Shown here piece by piece: positions 8,356 through 18,558 of a stretch of DNA of 64,000 nucleotides (positions are counted from its first letter, which is position 1; every line of letters begins with the position of its first letter). Source of the stretch: Streptomyces globisporus. Its GTDB lineage: Bacteria > Actinomycetota > Actinomycetes > Streptomycetales > Streptomycetaceae. The notes below the pieces were generated by a model. The model had not been told where the DNA came from. It ran no database searches and saw nothing but the letters and a program-made list of their open reading frames with translations. The stretch lies in the NCBI GenBank assembly GCA_014649555.1, contig BMTG01000003.1, positions 310,001 to 374,000 on the forward strand. Direction: 5' to 3'. A program made the position numbers and the translations under genes.

Positions 8356-9243
8356 TCACGCCGCCGCGAAGCTCGCACGGAACAGATCCTGCGCCCGCGC
8401 CACGTCCCTCGGCGTACGGAGCTGGACCTCCAGGTCGCCCGTTCCGTGGTGACCGAGACCGGACATGTCCCGGGTAAAACCCGGAACCAGGCCGACGTCC
8501 GCCGGGTCGACCTTCAGGTAGACCAGCAGTTTGGTCCTCTGCGGCGGACAGAGACAGGCGAAGTTCCGCAGCCGCTGATACGCCCGGTACTGCTTGCGCT
8601 GCACGCGGTTCACACCGTCCCCGAGCCCGAGCAGAGCCTCGTCGACCGCGATAGCCAGCTCCACCATCGCCGCACCCTGGACATCGGCCGCTGCCTGAGC
8701 AACAGGCTGGCGCCGTGCCCGACGGGCCACCTGCATGCCCCCGCTCACGGAGGCCACGGTCTCCAGGCCGAGCAGATCGCTGCCAAAGAGCCGGTAGCGG
8801 ACCAGGTCGATCGAGCGCCGGTGCTCCCGAACGGCGTGCACGTCGTAGCGGGTGAAGTCGCCTGCGATACAGATCAGACGCGGGCTGCTCCACAGGACCT
8901 GGGACGCGGCCGTCCCCCCGAGCCGGTCGCGGACCAGGCGCTCAAACTCATCACGGTGGTCCATCAACCACGCCAGATAGAACAACCCCTGGTTGATGAC
9001 ACCTGCATCGGTGCCGCGCTTGTACTCAACGATGACCGGGCTGCCGTTCTCGTCCAGGCCGAGCGAATCGATCCGGCCCCCGTGCACCGGGCCGGTGCCG
9101 TACTCGCTCGCCAGGAATCGGACGCCCAGCAGCGTCTCCATGTGCGCCTCGACGAGACCCTGCACGTCCGCCTCGACCTCCGCAAGACGCGGCACGACTT
9201 CGGTCATGCCGCTGTTCGCCGTGTCCGCACGGAACAGCTTCAC
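8356..9243 (-). CDS. PD-(D/E)XK nuclease-like DUF5655 protein
   Basis: A 295-aa protein with an N-terminal PD-(D/E)XK-type domain and C-terminal DUF5655. The nuclease signature is GRIDSLGLDENGSPVIVEYK (residues 56-75), giving the Asp and the E-x-K, with a preceding conserved Glu in EAHMETLLG. The C-terminal domain contains FACLCPPQRTKLLVYLKVDP and GHHGTGDLEVQLRTPRDVARAQ, diagnostic of DUF5655. Such proteins are often called NucS-like endonucleases; the natural substrate is not known. The start is next to a GGGAGGTG-type ribosome site on the minus strand. A paralogue lies at 48911-49906 (about 39 mismatches over about 258 aligned residues by my count). Confidence 0.85.
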   Translation of the reverse strand: MKLFRADTANSGMTEVVPRLAEVEADVQGLVEAHMETLLGVRFLASEYGTGPVHGGRIDSLGLDENGSPVIVEYKRGTDAGVINQGLFYLAWLMDHRDEFERLVRDRLGGTAASQVLWSSPRLICIAGDFTRYDVHAVREHRRSIDLVRYRLFGSDLLGLETVASVSGGMQVARRARRQPVAQAAADVQGAAMVELAIAVDEALLGLGDGVNRVQRKQYRAYQRLRNFACLCPPQRTKLLVYLKVDPADVGLVPGFTRDMSGLGHHGTGDLEVQLRTPRDVARAQDLFRASFAAA

Positions 9244-9324
9244 TACCCGGCACCTCCCCCTCTTTCGGTAAGGAGGAACTCAACGTCGGGGAGGCACCGT
9301 TCTATTTCCACCCGCCTGTGACGA

Positions 9325-9358
9325 TGAGGGGCCCGGCTCAGACGAGCCGGGCCCCTCA
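9325..9358 (-). terminator. 15-bp perfect stem upstream of DUF5655 gene
   Basis: The arms TGAGGGGCCCGGCTC (9325-9339) and GAGCCGGGCCCCTCA (9344-9358) pair perfectly with loop AGAC. It lies 82 bp upstream of the gene start and would shield it from read-through. It may be the terminator of a gene since lost. Confidence 0.75.
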
Positions 9359-9974
9359 GTCCTGTTACGAGCTTCCGTGCAGCACCTCGGCCCGTGCCCG
9401 GCCTGTCCACGTCCGCCCTTCTACTGCCAGACGCCGCCAACAAAGGGCGCATGGCCAACGCGTGACCAACAGCGCCCAGGAACAGGCGGAAACGCCTAGG
9501 CCCAGGCCGACACAGACGCAAGTCGAGCACCTACACCAAGGCCGCAAAAGCGCAGGTCAGAGGGTCATCCGGCTAGGGTACGGCCGAGGGGGGTGGCCCC
9601 GGCCGTCGTTTCATATACCCGCCCTGACCAGGCAAAAGACAGGTGCCAGGGCCACTGTGTGACCAACGCATGACCAACGCACCCGGCCTAACTTGCCCAG
9701 TCGGCTGAAAGCGGTTGCCTACTCTCCCGGAGCAAGTGACCCGTGCTGGTCGAGAGAGCGACGCCTCTGGCTGGGCCGGGTCCAGCGCCGTCGACGCGAA
9801 CTACCAGAGGTGCCTGCAGAGGCGGTTAGTGCTGCTTTCCAAGGTCGTGTAGCGCTGTACGCCATCCGAGGGATTCCGTCTGCCCCGTAGACAGAGGAAG
9901 CGCACGCTCCCTGCGGGGGACGTGCGCGCAGACCAATCGCCTCAGGCTCGTGTCGAATCGAACGACTCCAACTC
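9359..9974. other. Non-coding stretch
   Basis: 616 bases with no gene I can support. 9445-9568 is the conserved tail of the long direct repeat, including short tandem copies of TGACCAACGC (another pair at 9659-9679). These are features I would expect near an attachment site or a decayed integrase end, but I cannot prove either. Confidence 0.5.
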
Positions 9975-9993
9975 TATACCCCCTAGCGGTATA
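9975..9993. promoter_or_regulatory. CsoR-type copper operator
   Basis: TATACCCCCTAGCGGTATA has perfect 6-bp arms around a C/G core. This matches the form of CsoR/RicR copper-repressor sites (AT-flanked run of C then run of G). It lies 80 bp before nuoA and overlaps a plausible -10 (TATAGG). No csoR gene is in the window, so the repressor would act in trans. Confidence 0.65.
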
Positions 9994-10073
9994 GGGTTAC
10001 GGGCGAGTGCCCAGTCCGTTGACGAGCACTCGATGCCAGCGACAACGCGACCGCAGAGGCAGGGGCTGAGCAG

Positions 10074-10433
10074 ATGCACACCTCCGACTGGCAGCCGGTG
10101 TTGCTGCTACTGGGAATCACTCTGGTGTCCGTTGCCCTGCTCTTTGGTGCCGCAGCGGCGGTGCGGGTTACCCGCGAACCACTCCAGGCCGTCGCGCCGT
10201 TCAGCGGAGGGTTAGGACCGACGGAGCACCCCTTCTCCAGATTTCATGTGCGCTGGTACCCGGTGACGTTGGTCTTCCTCGCGTTCGACATGGAGATGCT
10301 GTTCATGTACCCGTGGACACTGGTCGTGGGCGAGGTCGGCGTCACTGCCGTGGTGGAGATGTTCCTGTTCCTGGGCATCCTCATGGCCGCAGTGGCCTAT
10401 GCCTGGCGGGAAGGTGCCTTCCGATGGTCCTGA
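10074..10433 (+). CDS. nuoA: NADH-quinone oxidoreductase subunit A-like
   Basis: A 119-aa membrane subunit with three hydrophobic helices. The family landmark FDxE is present as FDMEMLFMYPW (residues 71-81). In ordinary NuoA/ND3 the loop after helix 1 carries an ECG motif whose Cys lies near the quinone cavity. Here that loop reads APFSGGLGPTEHPFSRF, so Glu and Cys are missing. ATG 10074 follows AGGGGCTGAGCAG. It is first in an eight-gene operon that lacks all NADH-dehydrogenase and Fe-S subunits. A CsoR-type palindrome 80 bp upstream suggests copper control. I am sure of the family; a canonical complex I role is doubtful. Confidence 0.85.
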   Translation: MHTSDWQPVLLLLGITLVSVALLFGAAAAVRVTREPLQAVAPFSGGLGPTEHPFSRFHVRWYPVTLVFLAFDMEMLFMYPWTLVVGEVGVTAVVEMFLFLGILMAAVAYAWREGAFRWS

Positions 10434-11875
10434 CAGCCAGAATCCTTCGGGCAGCCCTGGCACGGCCCGCTGTTCTCATGGCGGTCTCCCCCGGCGCAAC
10501 CGAGGCCAGGCTCTGCCTGGAACGGGAGCTGCGCCAGCGGGGGTGGCCGATGGCGGAAGGGCCGGCAGAAGCGAACGTACTGGCGATGGTAGGGAACCCG
10601 GATCCCGACGACTCACGCTGGACCGAGGGGCTGTGGGCCGCTGTTCCTGCCCCCAAGGCCCGCTTTCACCTCGTGGCTTCCCGGAACGCAGGCACCGCAC
10701 TCGACGAAGTTGCGACCGCGCTGCTGCGTGTCCCGCCCATGAGCGCGACTCCCGTTGCTCCAGACCCCCCTCACCACTCCCCCGGCACATCGCCCGAAGT
10801 GCCTCCCCCGGAGAAGCAGCACGCATCAGAAGATCACGCCGGCCATGGCCGCGACTTCACCAATGACGAAGCGATGCCGCGAAACCATCATGGCGCGGCA
10901 GACGAACGCGACTTCCAACCTCAGCATGCCGTCATCGACGGTCGCGACGAGGAGACGCAGCATCCGGACGACGCAGAGCGTCGGGAGCACGCAGGCCACG
11001 GCCTGCCCAGCTCGCACGGCGCTCCGGAGGGGAGCGATGTGCACGGCGGTCATACGGGTCATGACATGGGGATGGAGGTCGCGGGGCTGCCCATGGCTGA
11101 TCGATCCGACGATCGGGACGGCCTGCGGCTCGATCAGCTGCACGTCTCCCTCGGTCCCGCTCTGTTGGACTGGCCCGCCGGTCTGATTCTGCACCTGTCC
11201 TTGCAGGGCGATGTGATCCAACGAGCACACGTCGAGCAGACACGTGTCCGAACCGGTTCCGTTCCGCCGTTCTGGGACGAACCGTGGCTGCGAGCGGCCT
11301 CGGGCGAGCAAGTCAGTCGAGGTCAGGCTGCGCGGCGATTGTGCGCGGCGCATCTGGACAGCGTCGGCCGGCTATTGGCGGTGGCTGGGTGGCAGGCGGA
11401 GGCTCGGCGGGCGCGCGTCGCCCGCGACGTGGCGCTGGCCGGGCGGTCCGCCGATGATGTCGTCGCCGCGCTCAGGCCGCTCGTTCGCCGGGTGGGGCGT
11501 TCGCGGACCCTTCGCTGGCTCACCTTCGGCCTGGGCGAGCTGGGTACGGAGGCCGCTGCGTCGGCGGGGTTGTCGGGGCCGGCGCTGGCGGCGGGCGGGG
11601 ACGTCTGGGACCGGCTGGCCTTATGGATCGAGGAAGCGGCTCGCTCGGCAGCTCTGTGCGACAAGACCGAGCCGCTGGACAGTGCCCGACAACACGACGG
11701 ACCGCGCGGCATCGTGGGCGGCGACGTGCCGCCGTCGCAGGCTCTGCTGGATGTGCTGCCGCGGCTGCTGGAGGGCGCGGAGTTCGCGGGTGCCCGGCTG
11801 ATCGTGGCCAGTCTCGATCCAGATCTGGACGAGCTCGTATCGTCATCGGTGGGCGGGAGGGCGCCTCATGGCTGA
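10424..11875 (+). CDS. His-rich NuoB/NuoD-like hybrid protein
   Basis: A 483-aa soluble protein overlapping nuoA by 10 bp and nuoH by 8 bp. Residues 1-105 resemble a stripped NuoB: ELRQRGWPMAEGPAEANVLA then AVPAPKARFHLVAS, in the place of the NuoB PRQADV and MPEPK segments, but with none of the cysteines for cluster N2. Residues 117-225 form a hydrophilic linker very rich in His and Asp (HHGAAD, HAGHGL, HGGHTGHDMGME). Residues 236-360 resemble NuoD: LDQLHVSLGPALLDWPAG stands where NuoD has the NMGPxHPSTHG region, with its first His-pair region altered. My reading is a metal-binding scaffold closing the base of the membrane arm. The NuoB/NuoD likeness is by eye. Confidence 0.6.
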   Translation: MVLTARILRAALARPAVLMAVSPGATEARLCLERELRQRGWPMAEGPAEANVLAMVGNPDPDDSRWTEGLWAAVPAPKARFHLVASRNAGTALDEVATALLRVPPMSATPVAPDPPHHSPGTSPEVPPPEKQHASEDHAGHGRDFTNDEAMPRNHHGAADERDFQPQHAVIDGRDEETQHPDDAERREHAGHGLPSSHGAPEGSDVHGGHTGHDMGMEVAGLPMADRSDDRDGLRLDQLHVSLGPALLDWPAGLILHLSLQGDVIQRAHVEQTRVRTGSVPPFWDEPWLRAASGEQVSRGQAARRLCAAHLDSVGRLLAVAGWQAEARRARVARDVALAGRSADDVVAALRPLVRRVGRSRTLRWLTFGLGELGTEAAASAGLSGPALAAGGDVWDRLALWIEEAARSAALCDKTEPLDSARQHDGPRGIVGGDVPPSQALLDVLPRLLEGAEFAGARLIVASLDPDLDELVSSSVGGRAPHG

Positions 11876-12770
11876 ATCAGCCTCCCTCTGGTCGATTCTC
11901 GCTCTACCCCTCGTTCTCGGTGCGTTCGCCGTTGGCGCGGCGACGGTCGATGCACGGCTGGGACCGGGCAGCGTGCCGGGGCCCGGCCGTGAGGTTCTGC
12001 GCCTGCTGGTGCAGCAGCGCCGGGTGACGAATGCGGCCGATCAGCTGCTGCTTCGCCTGGGAGTGACCCTTCTGCCGGTTGCGGCCGTCCTCGCGGCGGT
12101 CGTGGTGCCTTTCGGCTTCACGGCCTTGAGCGATCTGCCGGACGGAATCGTGTGGTTCAACGCGATGGAGGCTCTGGCGTGGGCGGCGGTGTGGCTGGCG
12201 GGATGGGGACCGAACTCGGCGTTGTCGATGATCGGGGGGTATCGCTTTCTCGCCCAGGGGCTGGCGTACGAGATCCCGCACATGCTGGCGATCACCACCG
12301 CCGCCCTGGGGGCGGAGTCGCTGCGGGTCGGCGCCGTCGTCGATGCGCAGTCTGGGCTGTGGTTCGCCGTGTGGATGCCGGTCGCGTTCGTCATCTATCT
12401 GGCGAGCGCGTTGGCGATGGCCTTCTGGGGGCCATTCGATCAGCCGGTGGGCAGCGATGTGGCTGGCGGGGCCGCCGCCGAGTTGTCCGGTGTCGACCGC
12501 ATCCTCTTTCTCGGAGGGCGCTGGCTGCTGCTCACGGTGGCCGCTGCCGCCGCCGTTCCGCTCTTCCTCGGCGGTGGGCATGGGCCGTTGCTGCCCGGCT
12601 GGGCCTGGACCCTGATCAAGACCGCAGCAGTCCTCGCTCTGCTGCTGTGGGTTCGCCGCCGCCTGCCCGTACTGCGCATGGACCGCTACATGGAGGTGGC
12701 GTGGGTTGCGCTGACCCCGTTGGCGATCGTGCAGGCACTGGTGGTGGCGCTGGTGGTGCTTGGCCGATGA
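11868..12770 (+). CDS. nuoH: NADH-quinone oxidoreductase subunit H-like
   Basis: A 300-aa membrane protein with about eight helices, matching NuoH/ND1. The AYEIPHMLAI segment (near residue 137) keeps the conserved YE-I-P of transmembrane helix 5, and GPNSALSMIGGYRFLAQGL precedes it as in the family. The N-terminal PNRVGP quinone-site motif is not intact: the matching place reads RLGPGSVPGPGREVLRLL. The C-terminal RRRLPVLRMDRYMEVAWVALTPLAI fits the usual R-x-R-x-D-x-L-M-x-x-W-K ending, with the Lys replaced by Val. ATG 11868 overlaps the previous stop. The protein is shorter than most NuoH. Confidence 0.85.
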   Translation: MAESASLWSILALPLVLGAFAVGAATVDARLGPGSVPGPGREVLRLLVQQRRVTNAADQLLLRLGVTLLPVAAVLAAVVVPFGFTALSDLPDGIVWFNAMEALAWAAVWLAGWGPNSALSMIGGYRFLAQGLAYEIPHMLAITTAALGAESLRVGAVVDAQSGLWFAVWMPVAFVIYLASALAMAFWGPFDQPVGSDVAGGAAAELSGVDRILFLGGRWLLLTVAAAAAVPLFLGGGHGPLLPGWAWTLIKTAAVLALLLWVRRRLPVLRMDRYMEVAWVALTPLAIVQALVVALVVLGR

Positions 12771-12788
12771 CCGAGGAAGTGAGCAGCC

Positions 12789-13352
12789 GTGCTGAGTGAT
12801 GGTGCCTTCTACGTCCTGTCGGTCCTCGCCGTAGCCTCGGGGGGGCTGGTCTTCGTCTTCGACTCGATGGCCCGGGCGACGTTCTCTCTGCTCACGTCGC
12901 TGCTCTGCGTAGCCGGCGTGGTCATCCTCCTGGGGCTGGACTACCTGGGCATCGTCATTGTCCTGATGATGACGATCGAGATGGCCATCATGGCGGTCTT
13001 CATGATCATGTACATGATGAACCCTGCCGGTCTCATGCCGATGACGATGGTGCACAACGCCAAGGGAGCCGGGCTCATCTGCGGCGTGCTGTTCGCGCTC
13101 CTGGTCGCTGGGATCTTCCTGGCCCCGTGGCCCGCGATTAAGGGGCGTCCGCCGGAGGACGTGACCATGGATCTGGGACTGTCTCTGATGGGGCCCCAGA
13201 TGCTGACCATGATGACGCTGGGCATGGCGCTGTTCGCCACGATCGTCTCCAGCGTGGTGCTCGCCACCCGCCGCGGCCGCTACGACCGTCTCGGCGACGA
13301 CCTCGACGCCGAGGCGGCGGACGACCCGGTAAGAGGAGGGGTGGGCCGGTGA
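12789..13352 (+). CDS. nuoJ: NADH-quinone oxidoreductase subunit J-like
   Basis: A 187-aa subunit with five hydrophobic helices as in NuoJ/ND6. The start is GTG 12789 after GAGGAAGTGAGC. Helix 3, which carries the pi-bulge in ordinary complex I, reads IVIVLMMTIEMAIMAVFMIM and continues YMMNPAGLMPMTMVH, so about a dozen Met residues fall within 35 positions. A glutamate (MTIEMAI) lies in the membrane there. The end of helix 5 contains LGLSLMGPQMLTMMTLGMA, again Met-rich. The C-terminal tail is acidic and polar. Met clusters of this kind are typical of copper-handling membrane proteins, though they may only reflect hydrophobic packing. It overlaps nuoK as GTGA. Confidence 0.85.
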   Translation: MLSDGAFYVLSVLAVASGGLVFVFDSMARATFSLLTSLLCVAGVVILLGLDYLGIVIVLMMTIEMAIMAVFMIMYMMNPAGLMPMTMVHNAKGAGLICGVLFALLVAGIFLAPWPAIKGRPPEDVTMDLGLSLMGPQMLTMMTLGMALFATIVSSVVLATRRGRYDRLGDDLDAEAADDPVRGGVGR

Positions 13353-13654
13353 GCCTGGAAGTGGTCATGCTCCTGGCCGCCGCACTGCTTTGTGCGGGTC
13401 TGTTCGGCGCGCTCACGCAGCAGTCGATCGTGATGCTGATGATGGGTCTGGAGCTGATGTTGGGCGGCGTGATCGTCGCCGCGGCCGGCGCCTGGCACTA
13501 CATCGCTCCGGGCAGCGCGGACGGGCAGGTCATCGTGATCGTCGCGGTGACGGCGATGGCACTGGAGATGGCGATGGGTTTCGCTATCGTGACCGCCCTG
13601 TTCCGTAAGCGAGAGATCGACATGACCGACATGGCGGCGGAGCTGAAGGGGTGA
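13349..13654 (+). CDS. nuoK: NADH-quinone oxidoreductase subunit K-like
   Basis: A 101-aa subunit with three helices, the standard size. Both membrane glutamates needed for proton movement in NuoK are present: E35 in MMGLELMLGG and E73 in ALEMAMGFAIV, matching Glu36 and Glu72 of the E. coli subunit. The polar C-terminus RKREIDMTDMAAELKG is ordinary. It is coupled to both neighbours by GTGA overlaps. Together with NuoJ and NuoA this preserves the central hydrophilic axis more faithfully than the quinone-end subunits do. Confidence 0.9.
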   Translation: MSLEVVMLLAAALLCAGLFGALTQQSIVMLMMGLELMLGGVIVAAAGAWHYIAPGSADGQVIVIVAVTAMALEMAMGFAIVTALFRKREIDMTDMAAELKG

Positions 13655-15519
13655 GCGGTGTGCTCTGGGCGCTGATCGCCCTGCCGCTCGCCGCGGGCAC
13701 TGTGCTGCTCCTGTGCGGGCGCCGCGCCGATCGGGCGTCGGCTCCCGCCGCGGTGGCGGTGATGCTGGTAGCTCTTGGGCTGGCGGTGACAGCCGCATAT
13801 ACCGAACCGGCCGTTCGTGCTGCGCTGTTGTCCGGTCTGCCGGCCGAGCTGTCCGTCGACGGGCTGTCAGGGCTTCTCGCGGTCACGGTCACCGCCGTCA
13901 CCACACTGGTCCTGGCCTTCAGCGCGACGGAGTTCGGCCCCCGTGAGAGCCGTGGCCGGTTCTTCGGGCTGATACTGCTGTTCGCCGGAAGCATGCTCGT
14001 CACCGTCACCGCGGCCACGCTGCCGGTCCTGCTGATGGGCTGGGAGGTCATGGGCGCCACGTCCTGGGCTCTGATCGGCTACTGGTGGCGCGACCCCGAG
14101 CGCGTTCGGGCCGCGAACACGGCGTTCATGACCACCCGGACCGCCGACCTGGGGCTCTACCTGGCCGCCGGAGCGGCGCTGGCCGCGAACCCCAGCGGGA
14201 GTCTCGCCCTGAGCGACTTGTCGGGGGCTGGGGAGCCGTGGCGCTCGCTGATCACCGCCGGTCTGATCACTGCGGCGCTGGGCAAGTCCGCCCAACTCCC
14301 CTTCAGTTTCTGGCTCTCACGCGCCATGGCCGGCCCCAGCCCCGTGTCCGCCCTGCTCCATTCCGCGACGATGGTCATCGCCGGTGCCTACCTGCTGCTG
14401 CGCATCGAACCGCTGCTGGAGGCATCGGGCTGGGGCAGCACCGTGGTGGCGTGGGCGGGCGTCGTCACGGCGATCGCACTCGGCCTCGTGGCCGTCGCCC
14501 AAACCGACCTCAAGCAGCTGCTCGCTGCGTCGAGTTGTGCGCAGATCGGCTTCATGGTGCTGGCCGCCGGAGTCGGCGGAACCACGGGCGGCACGCTACA
14601 GCTGATCGCTCACGCAGCTGCCAAAAGCCTGTTGTTCCTGATCAGCGGAGTCTGGCTCACCGCGCTCGGCACCAAGACGCTGACCGGGTTGTACGGGGCT
14701 GCACGAAGATATCGGGCCGTCGGTGTGCTGTTCACCGTCGGCGCACTGTGCCTCGCTGGTCTGCCTCCGCTGTCGCTGTGGGCGGCCAAGGATGTCCTGC
14801 TGGCCGCCGCGTTCGAGGAAGCACCGGCCCTGTACGTCGCGGGTCTGGTCGCGGCGGTGCTCTCCGCCCTCTACAGCGCCAAGGCCCTCTGGTTCGTCTG
14901 GCAGCCCGTACCACCAGCCGAGAGCGTCCCGGATACCGAGCCCGGCACGCGGCATGTTCCGAGCCGAGCGCTTCCGCCGCTGGCGGTCTTGGCCTTGGCC
15001 TGCGTGGCGTTGGGCGTGCTGGCGTTCGGTCCAACAGGCGCCGCGGTGTCCCGTGTGCTGGACGCCGCAGAGCAGCCGACGCCGAAGATTTGGGAATGGC
15101 TGCTCTCGGCCGCCCTCGCGCTCGGGACCGCAGGAGCGGCGTGGATCTGGGGCAACCGCCGCGTCCCCTTGCCCACTGTCTTCAGCAGGCTCTTCGGCAG
15201 CTGGCTGCACGTGGAGCCGGCCGCGCAACTGTTCCTCGTACGGCCTGTACTCGCCCTCGCCCATGCCGCGTCCTGGTTCGACGACCGTGTCCTGGATGCT
15301 GCCGTACGGGGCGCGGGACGCGGAGCGGTCGATCTGGCCCACTGGTCGAACCACCGTCTGGAGGCGGGCGTGGCCGGCTCGGTGTCCCGTGTCGCATTCG
15401 CGTCCCGGTCTCTGGGCCGACTCGCGCGCCGACCACAGACCGGGCAGCTGCACCAGTACCTCGCCCAGGCCGTCGCGGCTCTCACCGTCCTTGCCCTCGT
15501 GTTCGTCTTCGTGAAGTAG
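13651..15519 (+). CDS. nuoL: NADH-quinone oxidoreductase subunit L-like
   Basis: A 622-aa antiporter-like subunit with about 14-16 helices and the long C-terminal lateral helix region. The key TM5 glutamate is kept in LMGWEVMGATSWALIGYWW (E at about residue 133). The GKSAQLPFSFWLSRAMAGPSP... segment retains the TM7 Lys and PxPVSALLHSATMV, though the usual PDAMEGP reads SRAMAGP. LKQLLAASSCAQIGFMVLAAG supplies the broken TM8. The last 90 residues include an amphipathic stretch and a final hydrophobic helix. GTG 13651 overlaps the nuoK stop. In complex I this subunit is the distal proton channel; Mrp antiporters use the same fold. Confidence 0.9.
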   Translation: MSGVLWALIALPLAAGTVLLLCGRRADRASAPAAVAVMLVALGLAVTAAYTEPAVRAALLSGLPAELSVDGLSGLLAVTVTAVTTLVLAFSATEFGPRESRGRFFGLILLFAGSMLVTVTAATLPVLLMGWEVMGATSWALIGYWWRDPERVRAANTAFMTTRTADLGLYLAAGAALAANPSGSLALSDLSGAGEPWRSLITAGLITAALGKSAQLPFSFWLSRAMAGPSPVSALLHSATMVIAGAYLLLRIEPLLEASGWGSTVVAWAGVVTAIALGLVAVAQTDLKQLLAASSCAQIGFMVLAAGVGGTTGGTLQLIAHAAAKSLLFLISGVWLTALGTKTLTGLYGAARRYRAVGVLFTVGALCLAGLPPLSLWAAKDVLLAAAFEEAPALYVAGLVAAVLSALYSAKALWFVWQPVPPAESVPDTEPGTRHVPSRALPPLAVLALACVALGVLAFGPTGAAVSRVLDAAEQPTPKIWEWLLSAALALGTAGAAWIWGNRRVPLPTVFSRLFGSWLHVEPAAQLFLVRPVLALAHAASWFDDRVLDAAVRGAGRGAVDLAHWSNHRLEAGVAGSVSRVAFASRSLGRLARRPQTGQLHQYLAQAVAALTVLALVFVFVK

Positions 15520-15526
15520 GCCCCCG

Positions 15527-17028
<1,502 letters not shown>

Positions 17029-17032
<4 letters not shown>

Positions 17033-18450
17033 CGGAGATGAACGAGAACCCCCTCGACATCCTCCCGGAGATCTTCCTGGTCGCGGGAGCCGTCCTCGGC
17101 CTGCTGCTCGGTTCCTGGCTGCCCCGCCACCGCCAGTGGATCACCGGGGCGCTGGCCGCCACCGCCTGCACCGCAGGGATCATCGCAGCCGCCGTCACCT
17201 CCCCGGGCCCCGCCGCCTCGACCTTCGGCGACGCCTACGCCCTGGATCCCCTGACGAACGCCGGCCGCATCATCATCCTCGGTGGCGGCCTGATCGTCCT
17301 CGCCCTCAGCCTGCGCCCCCTGCACGCCGACCCCCGCGAAGCCGAGTTCTACGTCCTCATCCAGCTCGCCCTGCTCGGCGCGATGGTGCTGGCCGGGGCG
17401 CAGGACCTTTTGCTCCTGGCCGCCGGATACCTCCTCGCCTCCATCCCCGCCTACACCCTCGCAGGGTTCCGCAAGGACGGACCGGGCACCGAAGCCGCAC
17501 TGAAGTACTACGTCGTCGGCGCCCTGCTAGGTGTCGTCATGCTCGCCGGAATCACCGTGCTCTACGCCACCGGACGCGCCACCAGCTACCTCGCCCTGGA
17601 CGGAGCCCTCGACGACACGCCGCAGGGGCTCCTCGCCGTGGGAACGCTGGGGCTCCTGGCCGGGCTGCTGTTCAAGGCCGGTGCCGTCCCCGCCCACTAC
17701 TGGATCCCCGACGCCGTCCAGGGCAGCGCCCCGCCGGCGGCAGCCCTGATCGCCACCCTCCCCAAGATCGGCGCGCTGGCAGCGCTGTTCCGTCTCGGCG
17801 CCGTCCCCCTCGACGCCGAACCGCTGCCATGGGCCGCACTGATCGCGGTACTCGCCGCGGCCTCGATGACCCTGGGCAACCTGGCCGCCTTCTTCCAGAG
17901 CGATGTCAAACGCCTGCTCGCGTACTCGACGATCAGCCAGGTCGGCTATCTCCTCATGGCGGTCGCCGTAGCCGCGGCCACCGGCCGGGCCCAATCCGCC
18001 CTGCTGTACTACCTCGCCGCCTACACGGTCACCAACCTCGGCGCGTTCGCCGTCGTCTGCGCCCTCCCCGGCGCAGCGCGCATCGACGACTACCGCGGCC
18101 TTGCCCGCCGGCGTCCGCTGCTGACCGCGAGCCTGGTGGTCTGCCTGCTCGGCCTCCTGGGCACCCCGCCCACCGCGGTTTTCGTCGGCAAGCTGGAGGT
18201 GTTCACCGCAACCATCGACGGCGGATACACCTGGCTCGCCGTCCTGGCCGCCGTCAACACCGTGGCATCCCTCTTCTATTACCTTCGCTGGATCATGCCC
18301 GCCCTCGCCCACAGCAGCCGCCCAACGCCCCCTCCCCGCGAGAGTCGCACCGCGCGCGCCGTCGCGTACACCTGCGCTGCTCTCTCTCTGGCCATAGGTG
18401 TAACCGCGGGTCCAGTCCTCGATCTGCTGTCCGGCCCTATGAGCCGATAG
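17029..18450 (+). CDS. nuoN: NADH-quinone oxidoreductase subunit N-like
   Basis: A 473-aa antiporter-like subunit with about 14 helices. GLLFKAGAVPAHYWIPDAVQ keeps the TM7 Lys and WxPD motif, and DVKRLLAYSTISQVGYLLMAV is the usual TM8 region. The TM5 position that carries Glu in ordinary NuoN (LELLSLPLY type) reads LLAAGYLLASIPAYTLAGF, with no acidic residue by my alignment. If right, this channel lacks its standard central glutamate. The start is ATG 17029 overlapping the nuoM stop; ATG 17038 is possible. It is the last gene of the operon, and no clear terminator hairpin follows. Confidence 0.88.
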
Positions 18451-18558
18451 TCCTCTTGCGATGACACATCCAGCGCGTGCAGTCACGTCGATGAGGGCTC
18501 TCGATGCACCGGGGGCGGGGGCGGCCGACGGGCTGCCCCGCGAGGCCGACTCGTGCGG

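Larger units (their letters stand above)
8203..9568. repeat. Long direct repeat, copy 1
   Basis: This segment, made of terminator hairpin, DUF5655 gene and the non-coding tail CATGGCCAACGCGTGACC through GCAGGTCAGAGG, has a diverged counterpart in the same orientation at 48761-49926. Copy 1 contains about 200 bases after the gene start (9244-9445) that copy 2 lacks. Confidence 0.75.

Noticed and set aside
8446-9321. Long open frame antisense to the DUF5655 gene
   Set aside because: It mirrors the third-position GC pattern of the real gene, has no domain character, and the same shadow appears over the paralogue at 48641-49813.
9445-9679. An attachment site at the TGACCAACGC repeats
   Set aside because: The repeats recur at both DUF5655 loci, but there is no tRNA or integrase beside them to support an att assignment.
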